From JBAYSY01 sp041675885 (GTDB lineage: Bacteria > Pseudomonadota > Alphaproteobacteria > Rhodobacterales > Rhodobacteraceae), in contig JBAYSY010000002.1 in the NCBI GenBank assembly GCA_041675885.1, forward strand, positions 1 to 64,000: a stretch of 64,000 nt of DNA, read 5' to 3'. This document shows positions 17,758-26,840 of the stretch, in pieces. A program made the position numbers and the translations under genes. The notes under the pieces were generated by a model that searched no databases, was not told the DNA's origin, and saw only the letters and a program-made list of their open reading frames with translations. The stretch's first letter is position 1, and each line of letters starts with the position of its first letter.

Positions 17758-18160
17758 GCCGCCTTCAATAACAGGTGCAGGGACGCGCATCGGCGCATCG
17801 CCCGGTCGATTCCCACTCCCGGCAGAGGTGGCGGGTGGCCGCTGCAACGCCTGTGATCTGGCGGTTTCATGGGGCCGGATCCCCCTGTGCCCGTGCATGT
17901 TGACCCGTGCATGTTGAAACGTCGCAATACGGCCGCCCGTGCGGGCGGTCGGCCGCTGCCCGGGCCGCTGACGCGGCCGTTCCGGGCAAGGGATGCCCGC
18001 ATCCGACGCTTCGCCATCCTTCCCGCCCCCGCAGGGTGGCAATCCGCCCGCCACCCGCCGTGCCCGCAATCAAATCGAAAACAAGTGTCAGCGCCTTTTG
18101 ACAAGCCCGGCCCGAGCCGGTAGTCAGGTCGAAATGTGATAGGGTCTCCGGGGGGGTCCG
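17758..18160. other. Intergenic region upstream of bamA with repeat fragment
   Basis: About 400 bases. The segment 17908-18013 is an inverted partial copy of the MITE-like element (shared blocks TGCATGTTGAAACGT, GCGGGCGGTCGGCCGCTGCC, TTCCGGGCAAGG). The duplicated GTGCATGTTGA/CCGTGCATGTTGAAAC at 17892-17920 is a small tandem repeat at its edge. The bamA promoter should lie in the last 100 bases. Confidence 0.5.
17908..18013 (-). repeat. MITE-like element, inverted partial copy
   Basis: Matches the reverse complement of 33425-33535 in the MITE-like copy at 33395-33674, then diverges. It lacks the terminal inverted repeat found on the intact copy. Confidence 0.65.
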
Positions 18161-20551
18161 ATGGTGATTTATCGGAATGGCGCGAAGGCGGGCGGGCTGG
18201 GGCCCCGGGGAATGTCCGGAATGGTCCGGGCAATTGTTTTCCTTGCCTTGGCAATGGTTTGCGGCACGGTTGCCGCCCCGGCCCAGGCCCAGAGCTACCA
18301 GTTCGGCAATGTCCGGATCGAGGGCAACGACCGGATCGAGCCCGCGACGATCCTCAACTACGCCGGAATCGCCCGGGGCGAGACGGTCTCGGCCGCGCAA
18401 CTCAACGACGCCTATCAGCGGATCCGGAACTCGGGCCTGTTCGAGGAAGTCGCGCTGACCCCCCAGGGCGGCACGCTGGTGATCTCGGTGCGCGAGTTCC
18501 CGACGGTCAACGTCATCCATTTCGAAGGCAACCGGCGGATGCGCAACGAGGTGCTGACCGAACTTGTCGGCTCGCAGCCCCGGCGGATGTATTCGCCCGC
18601 CCAGGCCGAGGCCGACGCGGCCAGCATCACCGAAGCCTATAACGCCACCGGCCGGCTCGCCGCCCGGGTCGAACCCAGGATCATCCGCCGCTCCGGCAAC
18701 CGGGTCGATCTGGTGTTCGAGATCGCCGAGGGCGGCATGGTCGAGGTCGAGCGGCTGTCCTTCATCGGCAACCGCGCCTATTCCGACCGGCGGTTGCGGC
18801 AGGTGCTGGAAACCCGGCAGGCGGGCCTTCTGCGCCGCTTCATCTCGGCCGATACCTATGTTCCCGAACGGATCGAGATGGACAAGCAGATGCTGCGCGA
18901 CTTCTACATGTCGCGCGGCCATGTCGATTTCCAGGTGCTGGACGCGACCGCCGAACTCAGCCGCCAGCGCGACGGCTTCTTCGTCACCTTCACCGTGCGC
19001 GAGGGGCTGCCGTTCCGCATCGGCCGGCTCTCGACCACGTCCGAGGTGCCCGAAGCCGACGCCGGGGAATTCCACGCGGCGATGCGCATCCGTCCGGGCG
19101 CCACCTATTCGCCCGCGCTGATCGAAAGCACCATCGCCAGGATGGAGGCGCTGGCGCTGCGGCAGGGGATCAACTTCCTGCGGGTCGATCCGCGCATCAC
19201 CCGCAACGACCGCGACCAGACGCTGGATATCGAATTCGCGCTGGTGCGGGGCGAACGCATCTTTGTCGAGCGTATCGACATCGAAGGCAACGCCACCACG
19301 CTCGACCGGGTGATCCGGCGCCAGTTCCGCACCGTCGAGGGCGATCCGTTCAACCCGCGCGAAATCCGCGAGGCGGCCGAACGCATCCGCGCGCTCGGGT
19401 TCTTTGCCAATGCCGATGTCGAGGCGCGCCCCGGCAGCGGTCCCGATCAGGTCATCGTGCGCGCCGAGGTCGAGGAACAGTCCACCGGCTCGCTCACCTT
19501 CGGTGCCAGCTACGGCGGGGCCGACGGGGTGGGCTTCCTGGTCTCGCTCAACGAATCGAACTTTCTCGGGCGCGGGCAGTTCGTGGGCGTCGATCTGGCG
19601 ATCGGCGCCGACTACAGCACCTCGTCGATCACCTTCCGCGAACCGGCCTTCCTCGGGCGCAACGTGACCTTCGGCTTCGCCGCAAGCCACGCAGAGACCG
19701 AACGCAACCAATACCTCCGCTACGACACCCGCCGGATCCGGATCAGCCCCTCGCTGGAATTCCCGGTCAGCGAACGCGGGCGGCTGGAACTCAACGTATC
19801 GGTCGGGCAGAACAAGATGATGGATTTCCCGACGGAACCCGATCCCGCCGACCCCGACAACAACCCGCCGCTTCCGATCGTCCATGACGCGATCGTCCAG
19901 GAGGTGGCGCTGGGCGGGCGCACCTACGCCGCGCTGGGCTACAACTATTCCTGGGACAGCCGCCGCGCCGGGCTTGGCGGGCCGAATGCCTATCTGCTGC
20001 GCTTCGGGCAGGAATTCGGCGGGTTCGGCGGCGATCTGAAATATATCCGGACCACCGCGCTGGCCATCGCCGAGACCCGGGTGCTGAATGAAGAGGTCGT
20101 GCTGCGCGCCGAGTTCGAGGGCGGCGCGCTGGCGATGCTGGGCAGTTCGACAGCCGCCAGCACCGAACGCTTCTTCCTCGACGGAAAGATGCGCGGCTTC
20201 GACCCCTATGGCATGGGGCCGCGTGCGCAAAGTTCGGGCCACGGCGATGCGCTGGGCGGCAATTTCTTCGCCGTCGCCCGGTTCGAGGCCGAGTTCCCCA
20301 TCGGCATGCCGGTCGAATACGGCATCAAGGGCGGGGCCTTCCTTGACGTCGGCTCGGTCTGGGGGCTGAAGAACGGTGTCCCCGCGACCGCCGCGGTGGA
20401 CGATTCGATGAAACTGCGCGCGGTCGCCGGCCTGTCGGTGTTCTGGGAAACCCCGATCGGTCCCTTGCGGTTCAACTTCACCAAGGCGCTGAAGAAGGAA
20501 GACTACGACCGCGAGCGCAGCTTCGACATCACGATCACCACGCGGTTCTGA
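18161..20551 (+). CDS. bamA: Outer membrane protein assembly factor BamA
   Basis: 796 aa. It folds and inserts beta-barrel proteins into the outer membrane. The N terminus has a signal peptide (hydrophobic about 26-38, cleavage near AQAQS). Five POTRA repeats follow (about 45-450; repeats start with phrases such as VRIEGNDRIEPATI and IHFEGNRRMRNEV). The barrel occupies the rest, ending FDITITTRF with the terminal aromatic Phe needed for insertion. The alternating barrel strand VFWETPIGPLRFNFTKAL near the end is typical. It is followed with 1-base overlap by an OmpH/Skp gene. Confidence 0.97.
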   Translation: MVIYRNGAKAGGLGPRGMSGMVRAIVFLALAMVCGTVAAPAQAQSYQFGNVRIEGNDRIEPATILNYAGIARGETVSAAQLNDAYQRIRNSGLFEEVALTPQGGTLVISVREFPTVNVIHFEGNRRMRNEVLTELVGSQPRRMYSPAQAEADAASITEAYNATGRLAARVEPRIIRRSGNRVDLVFEIAEGGMVEVERLSFIGNRAYSDRRLRQVLETRQAGLLRRFISADTYVPERIEMDKQMLRDFYMSRGHVDFQVLDATAELSRQRDGFFVTFTVREGLPFRIGRLSTTSEVPEADAGEFHAAMRIRPGATYSPALIESTIARMEALALRQGINFLRVDPRITRNDRDQTLDIEFALVRGERIFVERIDIEGNATTLDRVIRRQFRTVEGDPFNPREIREAAERIRALGFFANADVEARPGSGPDQVIVRAEVEEQSTGSLTFGASYGGADGVGFLVSLNESNFLGRGQFVGVDLAIGADYSTSSITFREPAFLGRNVTFGFAASHAETERNQYLRYDTRRIRISPSLEFPVSERGRLELNVSVGQNKMMDFPTEPDPADPDNNPPLPIVHDAIVQEVALGGRTYAALGYNYSWDSRRAGLGGPNAYLLRFGQEFGGFGGDLKYIRTTALAIAETRVLNEEVVLRAEFEGGALAMLGSSTAASTERFFLDGKMRGFDPYGMGPRAQSSGHGDALGGNFFAVARFEAEFPIGMPVEYGIKGGAFLDVGSVWGLKNGVPATAAVDDSMKLRAVAGLSVFWETPIGPLRFNFTKALKKEDYDRERSFDITITTRF

Positions 20552-21159
20552 TGCGCGCCCCGGCGCTGGCCCAGTCGCTGCTGCTGTCGGCCCTGCTGGC
20601 GGGGGCAGCGCCCGTGGCTGCGCAGGAGATGGGGCGGGAACTGCCCGAAAGCCCGGTTCTGACGCTCGACCAGGAACGCCTGTTCCGCGAATCGCACTTC
20701 GGGCGCCGGGTCGAGGCCCGGCTGGAGGTCGCGCAGCAGGAACTGATCGCCGAGAACCGCGTGCTTGAGGCCGAACTCGCCGAGGAGGAGCGCCGCCTGA
20801 CCGAGCGCCGCACCGTGCTTGCCCCCGAGGCGTTCCGCGAACAGGCCGAGGCTTTCGATGCGCGGGTCGAGACCCTGCGCCGCGAGCAGGAGGCGAAATC
20901 GCGCGCGCTGCTGTCCCGGCACGAGGTCGACCGCCAGCGTTTCTTCGAGGCGGCGCTGCCGGTGCTTGCCGCGATCATGCAGGAATCCGGCGCTTCGGCG
21001 ATCCTGTCGGACCAGGCGGTCGTGCTGTCCTTCGAGGAAATCGACATCACCGAAGCCGCCATCGCCCGGCTTGACGCGATCTTCGCGGAAGAGGCGGGCG
21101 AAGAGGGGCCGGAGGAAGACGGGACCGACCTGCCCGGCGAGGAGGCCGCCGGGGAATGA
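20551..21159 (+). CDS. OmpH/Skp-family periplasmic chaperone
   Basis: 202 aa. Signal peptide (AQSLLLSALLAGAAPVAA), then a long charged coiled-coil rich in Glu, Arg and Ala (about 35-125), as in Skp, which carries unfolded outer-membrane proteins to BamA. The segment LDQERLFRESHFGRRVEARL resembles the family start. The acidic C-terminal tail (EEAGEEGPEEDGTDL) is an extension. Start codon shares one base with the bamA stop. Symbol left blank as identity is by family only. Confidence 0.9.
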   Translation: MRAPALAQSLLLSALLAGAAPVAAQEMGRELPESPVLTLDQERLFRESHFGRRVEARLEVAQQELIAENRVLEAELAEEERRLTERRTVLAPEAFREQAEAFDARVETLRREQEAKSRALLSRHEVDRQRFFEAALPVLAAIMQESGASAILSDQAVVLSFEEIDITEAAIARLDAIFAEEAGEEGPEEDGTDLPGEEAAGE

Positions 21160-21521
21160 CCCCCGGTGCCGCGCCCGGTAGCCGGCCGGGCAGGGGGGCG
21201 TCTGCCCCCCTCTTGTGCGCTACGCGCCCAATTGTTCGCCGCTGAAAGCCTTCCACTGGAAGCCTTTCCTGACGCGGCTCACCCCCGGGAGTATTTTCGG
21301 AAAGGTGAAATAATATCAAGAGCACTTCCCCATCTTCACCGTGAAAGAAATATCCCCGCCGGAGGCTCCCGCACTGTCGATCAGCGCAACGCGGGCGGAT
21401 GCGCCCCGGTTTCGCCCTGCTTGCCCTGCCGGGCCCGACTTGCTAGCAAGATCGCAGCCGGGGCGCGCGGCCCGGCCGACCGGGGCGGGCCGCCCGGCCG
21501 AAGCCACCAGAGGGAGCCTTC
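21160..21521. other. Intergenic region skp-fabZ with long repeat
   Basis: About 360 bases, mainly the repeat at 21193-21370. In many proteobacteria lpxD occupies this place, but no lpxD fragment is visible. The 150 bases before fabZ contain no clear gene. Confidence 0.5.
21193..21370 (+). repeat. Hairpin-bearing intergenic repeat, copy 1
   Basis: Begins with hairpin GGGGGGC (21193-21199), loop GTCT, GCCCCCC (21204-21210), followed by TCTTGTGCGC. It then runs through TTCCACTGGAAGCCTTTCC to AATATCCCCGCCGGAGGCTC. The same order, nearly identical, occurs inverted at 30907-31090 and partly at 53212-53462. Confidence 0.8.
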
Positions 21522-21983
21522 ATGACCGACCAGCCTGTGCAAGAGGCCGATCTCGCGTTGATCCAGCGCATGATCCCGCATCGCTATCCGTTTCTTCTGG
21601 TGGACAAGGCGCGCGACATCGTGCCGGGCGAAAGCGCGGTGGGGATCAAGAACGTCACGTTCAACGAACCCCAGTTCCAGGGTCATTTCCCCGATGTGCC
21701 GATCTTTCCCGGGGTGATGATCGTCGAGGCCATGGCCCAGACCGCCGCCGTTCTGGTCGGCGTCACGCTCGGCCTCGCCGACAAGGGGGCGCTCGTGTAT
21801 TTCATGGGGATAGAGGGGGCGAAGTTCCGCCGCAAGGTGGTGCCGGGCGACGTGCTGGAGCTGCATGTCCGGGTTCTGCGCGGCGGCGGCAAGGTCTGGA
21901 AGTTCGAGGGCCGGGGCCTGGTCGAGGGCGAGCTTGCGGCCGAGGCCACCTTCATGGCCATGCTCGACGTGCCGAAGGACTGA
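21522..21983 (+). CDS. fabZ: 3-hydroxyacyl-[ACP] dehydratase FabZ
   Basis: 153 aa hot-dog fold enzyme that dehydrates 3-hydroxyacyl-ACP in fatty acid synthesis. Signature: [20 protein letters not shown], then [20 protein letters not shown], which holds the catalytic His (GHFP) and Glu (VEAMAQ). ATG follows AGAGGGAG. It shares the 3-hydroxyacyl-ACP pool with the downstream lipid A genes, with which it is closely spaced. Confidence 0.97.
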   Translation: MTDQPVQEADLALIQRMIPHRYPFLLVDKARDIVPGESAVGIKNVTFNEPQFQGHFPDVPIFPGVMIVEAMAQTAAVLVGVTLGLADKGALVYFMGIEGAKFRRKVVPGDVLELHVRVLRGGGKVWKFEGRGLVEGELAAEATFMAMLDVPKD

Positions 21984-21987
21984 CGCG

Positions 21988-22785
21988 ATGGCGATCCATC
22001 CCGGGGCCGAGGTCCACCCTTCCGCCGTGGTCGAGCCGGGCGCGACCGTCGCCGAAGGCGCCAAGGTCGGCCCCTTCGCGGTGATCGGCCCCGAGGTCAG
22101 CCTGGGCGAAGGCGTGGTGGTCAAGTCCCATGCCGTGGTCACCGGCTGGACCGAGATCGGCCCCGAGACCGTGATCTTTCCCTTCGCCGTGGTGGGCGAG
22201 GTGCCGCAGGATCTGAAATACGCGGGCGAGCGCACGCGGCTGGTGGTGGGCGCGCGCTGCCGCATCCGCGAGGGGGCGACGCTGAACACCGGCACCGAAG
22301 GGGGTGGCGGGCTGACGCGGATCGGCGACGACTGTCTGCTGATGACCGGCGCCCATGTCGGCCATGACGCGCGGCTGGGCGACCGGGTGATCCTTGCCAA
22401 TCAGGCGGCGATCGCCGGGCATTGCGTGCTGGGCGACGATGTGATCGTCGGCGGGTTGTCCGGGGTGCACCAGTTCGTCCGTATCGGCAAGGGCGCGATC
22501 ATCGGCGCCGTGACCATGGTGACCAACGACGTGATCCCGCATGGTCTGGTGCAGGGGCCGCGCGGTGTGCTTGAGGGGCTGAACCTCGTCGGGCTCAAGC
22601 GGCGCGGCGTGGCGCGATCGGAGATCACCGCGCTGCGCGCCGCCTATCAGATGCTGGTGCAGGGCGAGGGCGCGTTTCAGGACCGGGCGCGCAGGCTGGC
22701 GGAGGAAACCGAAAGCGCGCATGTGCGCGAGGTGACGGATTTCATCCTTGCCGCCTCGGACCGCTCTTTCCTCAGTCCGCGCTGA
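21988..22785 (+). CDS. lpxA: UDP-N-acetylglucosamine acyltransferase
   Basis: 265 aa, left-handed beta-helix built from hexapeptide repeats (IHPGAEVHPSAVVEPGATVA and onward). It attaches 3-hydroxyacyl to UDP-GlcNAc, the first step of lipid A. The catalytic His lies in NQAAIAGHCVLGDDV or in the nearby LMTGAHVGHDARLGD coil, as in E. coli LpxA His125. The C-terminal helical region EITALRAAYQML is conserved. Starts 4 bases after fabZ. Confidence 0.97.
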   Translation: MAIHPGAEVHPSAVVEPGATVAEGAKVGPFAVIGPEVSLGEGVVVKSHAVVTGWTEIGPETVIFPFAVVGEVPQDLKYAGERTRLVVGARCRIREGATLNTGTEGGGGLTRIGDDCLLMTGAHVGHDARLGDRVILANQAAIAGHCVLGDDVIVGGLSGVHQFVRIGKGAIIGAVTMVTNDVIPHGLVQGPRGVLEGLNLVGLKRRGVARSEITALRAAYQMLVQGEGAFQDRARRLAEETESAHVREVTDFILAASDRSFLSPR

Positions 22786-22787
22786 CC

Positions 22788-23612
22788 ATGGCCGCGCTGA
22801 CCATGGACGGGGTGGCGATCATCGCGGGTTCGGGGGCGCTGCCCGGCCATGTGGCGGCGGCGCTGGCTTCGGCCGGGCGGCCCTGCCTGCTGGCCGCGCC
22901 CGACGGGGTGGCGGTGGATGTGCCCGGGGCCGAGCGGTTCCGCATCGAACGGCTGCTGCCCTTCCTCGATTCGCTGATCGGGCGTGGCTTCGGTTCGGTG
23001 GTGCTGGCGGGGGCGATGACCCGGCCCCGGCTGGACCCGGCGCTGTTCGACCCGGCGACGGCGCGCGAGGTGCCGCGGCTCCTGTCCGCGATGCAGGCGG
23101 GCGACGATGCCACGCTGCGCGCGGTGGTCGAGGTGATCGAGGAGGCGGGGCTTGCCGTGCTGGGGATCGAGGATGTGGCCCCCGGCCTGATCCCCGGCCC
23201 CGGTGTGCTGGGCGTCGTGCAGCCCGGCGAGGCCGACCGGCGGGATGCCGCCCGCGCGGCCGAGATCGTCGCGGCGCTGGGGGCGGTCGATGTGGGGCAG
23301 GGGGCGGTGGTGGCGCGCGGGCTCTGCCTTGCGGCCGAGGCGCTGCCGGGCACCGATGCGATGCTTGCGGTTGTCGAGGCCCTGCCCGAGGGGCTGCGCC
23401 CGCCCGGCGGGCTGCTGTTCAAGGCGGCGAAGCCGGGGCAGGAGCGGCGGGCCGACCTGCCCGCGGTCGGCCCCGATACGGTCCGCGCCGCCGCCCGCGC
23501 TGGGCTTGCCGGGGTCGCCTGGAAGGCGGGCGGGGTGATCCTGCTCGACCGTGACGAGGCGGTGGCCGAGGCCGACCGGCTCGGCCTGTTCCTCTGGGCG
23601 CGCGAGCCGTGA
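22788..23612 (+). CDS. lpxI: UDP-2,3-diacylglucosamine pyrophosphatase LpxI
   Basis: 274 aa. LpxI (formerly DUF1009) cuts UDP-2,3-diacylglucosamine to lipid X in alphaproteobacteria that lack LpxH. The N-terminal domain begins VAIIAGSGALPGHVAAAL and the C-terminal domain has KAAKPGQERRADLPAVGPDT, with the essential Asp expected in this segment. Position between lpxA and lpxB supports the call. The start ATG comes 2 bases after the lpxA stop; an alternative ATG 5 codons later (MDGVAI) is equally possible. Confidence 0.95.
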   Translation: MAALTMDGVAIIAGSGALPGHVAAALASAGRPCLLAAPDGVAVDVPGAERFRIERLLPFLDSLIGRGFGSVVLAGAMTRPRLDPALFDPATAREVPRLLSAMQAGDDATLRAVVEVIEEAGLAVLGIEDVAPGLIPGPGVLGVVQPGEADRRDAARAAEIVAALGAVDVGQGAVVARGLCLAAEALPGTDAMLAVVEALPEGLRPPGGLLFKAAKPGQERRADLPAVGPDTVRAAARAGLAGVAWKAGGVILLDRDEAVAEADRLGLFLWAREP

Positions 23613-24790
23613 GGCTGTTCCTGATCGCGGGCGAGCCCTCGGGTGACCGGCTGGGGGCAGCACTGATGGCGGGGCTGCGGGAACTGGCGCCGGGGGTGGA
23701 GTTCGACGGCGTGGGCGGGCCGCTGATGCAGGCCGGGGGGCTCGTCAGCCGCTTTCCGATGGACGAACTGTCGGTGATGGGCCTGGCCGAGGTGCTGCCC
23801 AGGTATTTCCACCTCAAGCGCCGTATTCGCGAGACCGCGCGGGCGGTGCTCGACTCGGGTGCGCGGGCGCTTGTCACCATCGACAGCCCGGATTTCTGCC
23901 TGCGGGTGGCGCGGCTGGTCAAGGCGGCGCGGCCCGGCCTGCCGGTGATCCACTACGTTGCGCCCTCGGTCTGGGCCTGGCGGCCCGGGCGGGCGGCGAA
24001 GATGGCGCAGGCTGTCGATCACGTTCTGGCGCTCCTGCCGTTCGAGCCGCCCTATATGCGGGCCGCCGGCATGAGTTGCGATTTCACCGGCCACCCCGCT
24101 GCCGCCGAGCCGCCCGCCACCCCACAGGAGGCCGCCGCCTTCCGCGCCCGCCACGGGATCGCGGCCGGGGCGCCGCTGGTTCTGGTGCTGCCCGGTTCGC
24201 GCCGGGGCGAGGTGGCGCGGCTGGCGCCGGTGTTCGGCGCGGCGCTGGGGTTGGTGGCGCCGGGGTGCCCGGGGCTGCGGGCGGTGTTGCCCACGCTTGA
24301 GACGCGCGAGTCGCAGGTGCGCGCCGCCGTGGCGGGCTGGCCGGTTCCGCCCGTGGTGCTGACCGGCCCCGAAGACAAACGCGCGGGTTTCGCCGCGGCG
24401 GATGCGGCGCTGGCGGCTTCGGGGACGGTCTCGCTCGAACTCGCGGCCAATGATACGCCGATGGTGATCGCCTATGACATGAACCCGATCAGCCGATTTC
24501 TCATCGGCCGGATGCTGCGGGTCGATACGGTGACGCTGGTCAATCTGGTCAGCGAGACCCGTGCGGTGCCCGAGTTCCTCGGCCACCGCTGCCGCCCGGA
24601 CCTGATCGCCCCGGCGCTGTCTGCCGTTCTGGCCGGGGCGGCGGCGCAGGAGGCGGCGATGCGGCTGACGATGGAGCGGCTGGGCCGGGGCGGTCCGCCG
24701 CCGGGGCTGCGCGCGGCGCGCTCGGTGCTGGAGGCGGTCGAACGGCTCGGCGGCAGGGGCTGCGCGCGTCCGGATGTGGATTTCGAATAA
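23609..24790 (+). CDS. lpxB: Lipid-A-disaccharide synthase
   Basis: 393 aa, GTG start overlapping the lpxI stop (GTGA). It joins lipid X and UDP-2,3-diacylglucosamine to form the lipid A disaccharide. Family motifs: LIAGEPSGDRLGAALM, DSPDFCLRVARLVK, HYVAPSVWAWRPGRAAKM, LLPFEPPYM and, in the donor-binding half, LVLPGSRRGEVARLAPV and ASGTVSLELA. A hairpin terminator lies about 100 bases downstream. Confidence 0.97.
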   Translation: MRLFLIAGEPSGDRLGAALMAGLRELAPGVEFDGVGGPLMQAGGLVSRFPMDELSVMGLAEVLPRYFHLKRRIRETARAVLDSGARALVTIDSPDFCLRVARLVKAARPGLPVIHYVAPSVWAWRPGRAAKMAQAVDHVLALLPFEPPYMRAAGMSCDFTGHPAAAEPPATPQEAAAFRARHGIAAGAPLVLVLPGSRRGEVARLAPVFGAALGLVAPGCPGLRAVLPTLETRESQVRAAVAGWPVPPVVLTGPEDKRAGFAAADAALAASGTVSLELAANDTPMVIAYDMNPISRFLIGRMLRVDTVTLVNLVSETRAVPEFLGHRCRPDLIAPALSAVLAGAAAQEAAMRLTMERLGRGGPPPGLRAARSVLEAVERLGGRGCARPDVDFE

Positions 24791-24814
24791 ACCGGACAAA
24801 CCTCGCGCAACAGA

Positions 24815-24836
24815 GGGCAGCGGTCGGCCGCTGCCC
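24815..24836. repeat. Short palindromic member of the GGTCGGCCGCTGCCC family
   Basis: GGGCAGCGG, loop TCGG, CCGCTGCCC forms a 9-bp perfect stem just downstream of lpxB. The flanking CTTGCTTCCGGGC is also related to the MITE-like copies. Confidence 0.65.
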
Positions 24837-24890
24837 GGCCGCGCGTGCCGCGCCTTGCTTCCGGGCGGTCTTGCCAACGCGCCCCGATGC

Positions 24891-24916
24891 AAAAGGGGGC
24901 CCGAAGGCCCCCTTTT
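24891..24916. terminator. Bidirectional rho-independent terminator
   Basis: AAAAGGGGGCC (24891-24901), loop CGAA, GGCCCCCTTTT (24906-24916). The symmetric A- and T-runs make it work in both directions. It separates lpxB (plus) from the cold-shock gene (minus). Confidence 0.85.
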
Positions 24917-24946
24917 CCGTCCTGTCGATCCCGGTCCGGTCCGGGG

Positions 24947-25153
24947 TCAGGCCAGCGACAGGTTGGTCGCCGACTGCCGCCCGTCGCGGCCGGTCTCGAT
25001 GTCGAAGCTTACCGCCTGACCGTCGTCGAGCCCGCGCAGACCCGCACGCTCAAGCGCGGTGATGTGCACGAACACGTCGCGGCCGCCATCGGCCGGGGCG
25101 ATAAAGCCGAAGCCCTTGGTGGCGTTGAACCATTTCACGGTGCCATTGGCCAT
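24947..25153 (-). CDS. Cold-shock protein (CspA family)
   Basis: 68 aa single cold-shock domain. It binds single-stranded RNA and DNA and melts RNA structure. RNP1 is KGFGFIA and RNP2 VFVHITALE, with the opening MANGTVKWFNATKGFGFIA typical of the family. GGAGAAGA lies a few bases before the ATG. Which Csp paralogue this is cannot be told. A long leader upstream (25154-25250) may be the usual regulated 5' UTR. Confidence 0.96.
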   Translation of the reverse strand: MANGTVKWFNATKGFGFIAPADGGRDVFVHITALERAGLRGLDDGQAVSFDIETGRDGRQSATNLSLA

Positions 25154-25526
25154 CCGTCTTCTCCTTTTCTATGCCGCCCGCGGACATGCGGCGGCCCGGC
25201 GCAGTCGCATCTGATCGAGTGCCTGCGGCCGCGAGGGAGACAGATGGTCGATAGAGATAACGTCGCAGCGATCCATATGCGCCCTGCGGCCACGAAATGC
25301 AAGGAAAATCATCGAGGGCGACAGGTGATCCATGACGCCCCAGGGCGCCGCCACCCGTGCGGCAGCGGGCAGGGGCGCGCGGCGGTGCGGCCCCCTTGTT
25401 TCCGCCCGGATTTCCGGTCAGATCGCGCCGCGCCGGTTCACATTCGCGCGGCACGTTCCGGGCGCAGAAAACCGGTTCCCACTTTTCCGCGACATGCTCT
25501 AGGCTGGGCCACCCGAGGGAGTGTCC
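25154..25526. other. Divergent intergenic region csp / hydrolase-P450 pair
   Basis: About 370 bases holding promoters for both sides. The last 60 bases carry the palindromic element at 25453-25501. No gene was found. Confidence 0.45.
25453..25501. repeat. Palindromic upstream element, copy 1
   Basis: GCAGAAAACCGGTTCCCACT followed by TTTCCGCGACATGCTCTA. It recurs at 29730-29782. GCAGAAAA pairs with TTTTCCGC (one mismatch), and the outer GCACGTT and GACATGC form an imperfect second stem. It ends 26 bases before a start codon here. Confidence 0.75.
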
Positions 25527-26840
25527 ATGTCCGAAGTGCCCCAGTCCGAGTCGCCCCGGTCCGAGCCGTTCCGGTCCGGGCCGCGCCCCGAACCCGGCCC
25601 CCGACCCGGGACACCGCCAGCGCAGCCCGAAACCCCGGTGCGCCGCCGCAAGGTGTTCTACATCCCCGGCTACGACCCGTTCCACCCGCGCCGCTACCGC
25701 GAGCTTTACCGCAAGGAAGCCGCCGCCCAGTCCGCCGTCACCGGCGACCGGATCGAACTGTCGCCACGCGCGGCGGGAGGGCGCTATGGCTGGCATGTGC
25801 GCGGCGTGATCGAGGGGGTCGGGACCGAGGCCGGGTTCGAGGTTCTGGTCTGGTCCGACATCGTGCGCGCCTCGATGGCGCAGGGGGTGGCGGCCACCTA
25901 TCTGCAACTGTTGCGCGCCGCATGGGTCTATTTCGGCTCGGGCGCGTTCTTTCCGCTGATGCGGCTGCGCAAGGGGCCGCTTCTGGCCACGCTTTACCCG
26001 GTGGCGATGCTGCTCGGACAACTGGCGCTGGCGCTGGTGCTGGGCCGGGGGCTGATGCGCGGGCTGGCGCTGGTCGTGCCGCTGCCGCTGGCGGCGGTGG
26101 CGGGGCTGGTGCTTGCCGTGCTGGTGCTGCGCTGGTTCAAGCGGCACGACAACCGGCTGTTCGCCTATTACCTGATGCACGACTTCGCCTTCATCGCCCG
26201 CGACCACGGCCGCCCGCCGCCCGAACTGGACGCGCGCATCGCCGAATTCCGCGCCGCGATCCGCGAGGCGCTGACCCCGGATACCGACGAGGTGCTGGTG
26301 GTCGGCCATTCCTCGGGCGCGCAGATCGCGGTTTCGGTGCTGGCCGGGCTGATGCGCGAGGGGCTGCCCGAGCGGCGGGAAGGGGTGCGGCGCCCGGCGC
26401 TGTCGCTGCTGACGCTCGGGCAGGTGATCCCGATGGCGTCGTTCCTGCCGGGCGCGGAGCAGTTGCGCGCCGACCTGCGCGAGATGTCGGCGCAGGATGA
26501 TATCCCCTGGGTCGATGTCTCGGCCCCCGGCGACGGCTGTTCCTTCGCGCTGTGCGATCCGGTGGCCGTGACCGGCGTCGCGCCCGAGGGGAAACGCTGG
26601 CCGCTGGTCATTTCCGCCGCCTTCACGCAAACGCTCAGCCCGGAACGCTGGAAGGAGCTGCGCTGGCGCTTCTTCCGGCTGCATTTCCAGTATCTCTGCG
26701 CCTTCGACCGGCCGGGGGATTACGACTATTTCCGCATCACCGCCGGGCCGCGCACCCTTGGCGCGCGCTTCGCGGGCCGCGCCCCGTCAAAAAGCCGCAT
26801 TGAAATCCCCCTGAACCGGCATCCTGGTCTTGCGGCATGA
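25527..26840 (+). CDS. Membrane-associated alpha/beta-hydrolase-like protein
   Basis: 437 aa from the ATG at 25527, GAGGGA 6 bases before. A Pro/Glu-rich N-terminal tail (about 1-40) leads into RRRKVFYIPGYDPFHPRRYR, where YIPGYDPF resembles the oxyanion strand of hydrolases. Two hydrophobic segments are in the middle (about 157-205). The nucleophile motif VVGHSSGAQIAVSVLAG (GxSxG) follows. I know of such proteins only as uncharacterised. Its stop overlaps the start of a P450 gene (ATGA), so the two are co-translated and probably act on one pathway. Confidence 0.7.
   Translation: MSEVPQSESPRSEPFRSGPRPEPGPRPGTPPAQPETPVRRRKVFYIPGYDPFHPRRYRELYRKEAAAQSAVTGDRIELSPRAAGGRYGWHVRGVIEGVGTEAGFEVLVWSDIVRASMAQGVAATYLQLLRAAWVYFGSGAFFPLMRLRKGPLLATLYPVAMLLGQLALALVLGRGLMRGLALVVPLPLAAVAGLVLAVLVLRWFKRHDNRLFAYYLMHDFAFIARDHGRPPPELDARIAEFRAAIREALTPDTDEVLVVGHSSGAQIAVSVLAGLMREGLPERREGVRRPALSLLTLGQVIPMASFLPGAEQLRADLREMSAQDDIPWVDVSAPGDGCSFALCDPVAVTGVAPEGKRWPLVISAAFTQTLSPERWKELRWRFFRLHFQYLCAFDRPGDYDYFRITAGPRTLGARFAGRAPSKSRIEIPLNRHPGLAA

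Noticed and set aside
17867..20242. Open frame of 791 codons antisense to bamA
   Set aside because: BamA on the plus strand is complete with signal peptide, POTRA repeats and terminal Phe. The antisense frame is a codon-bias shadow.
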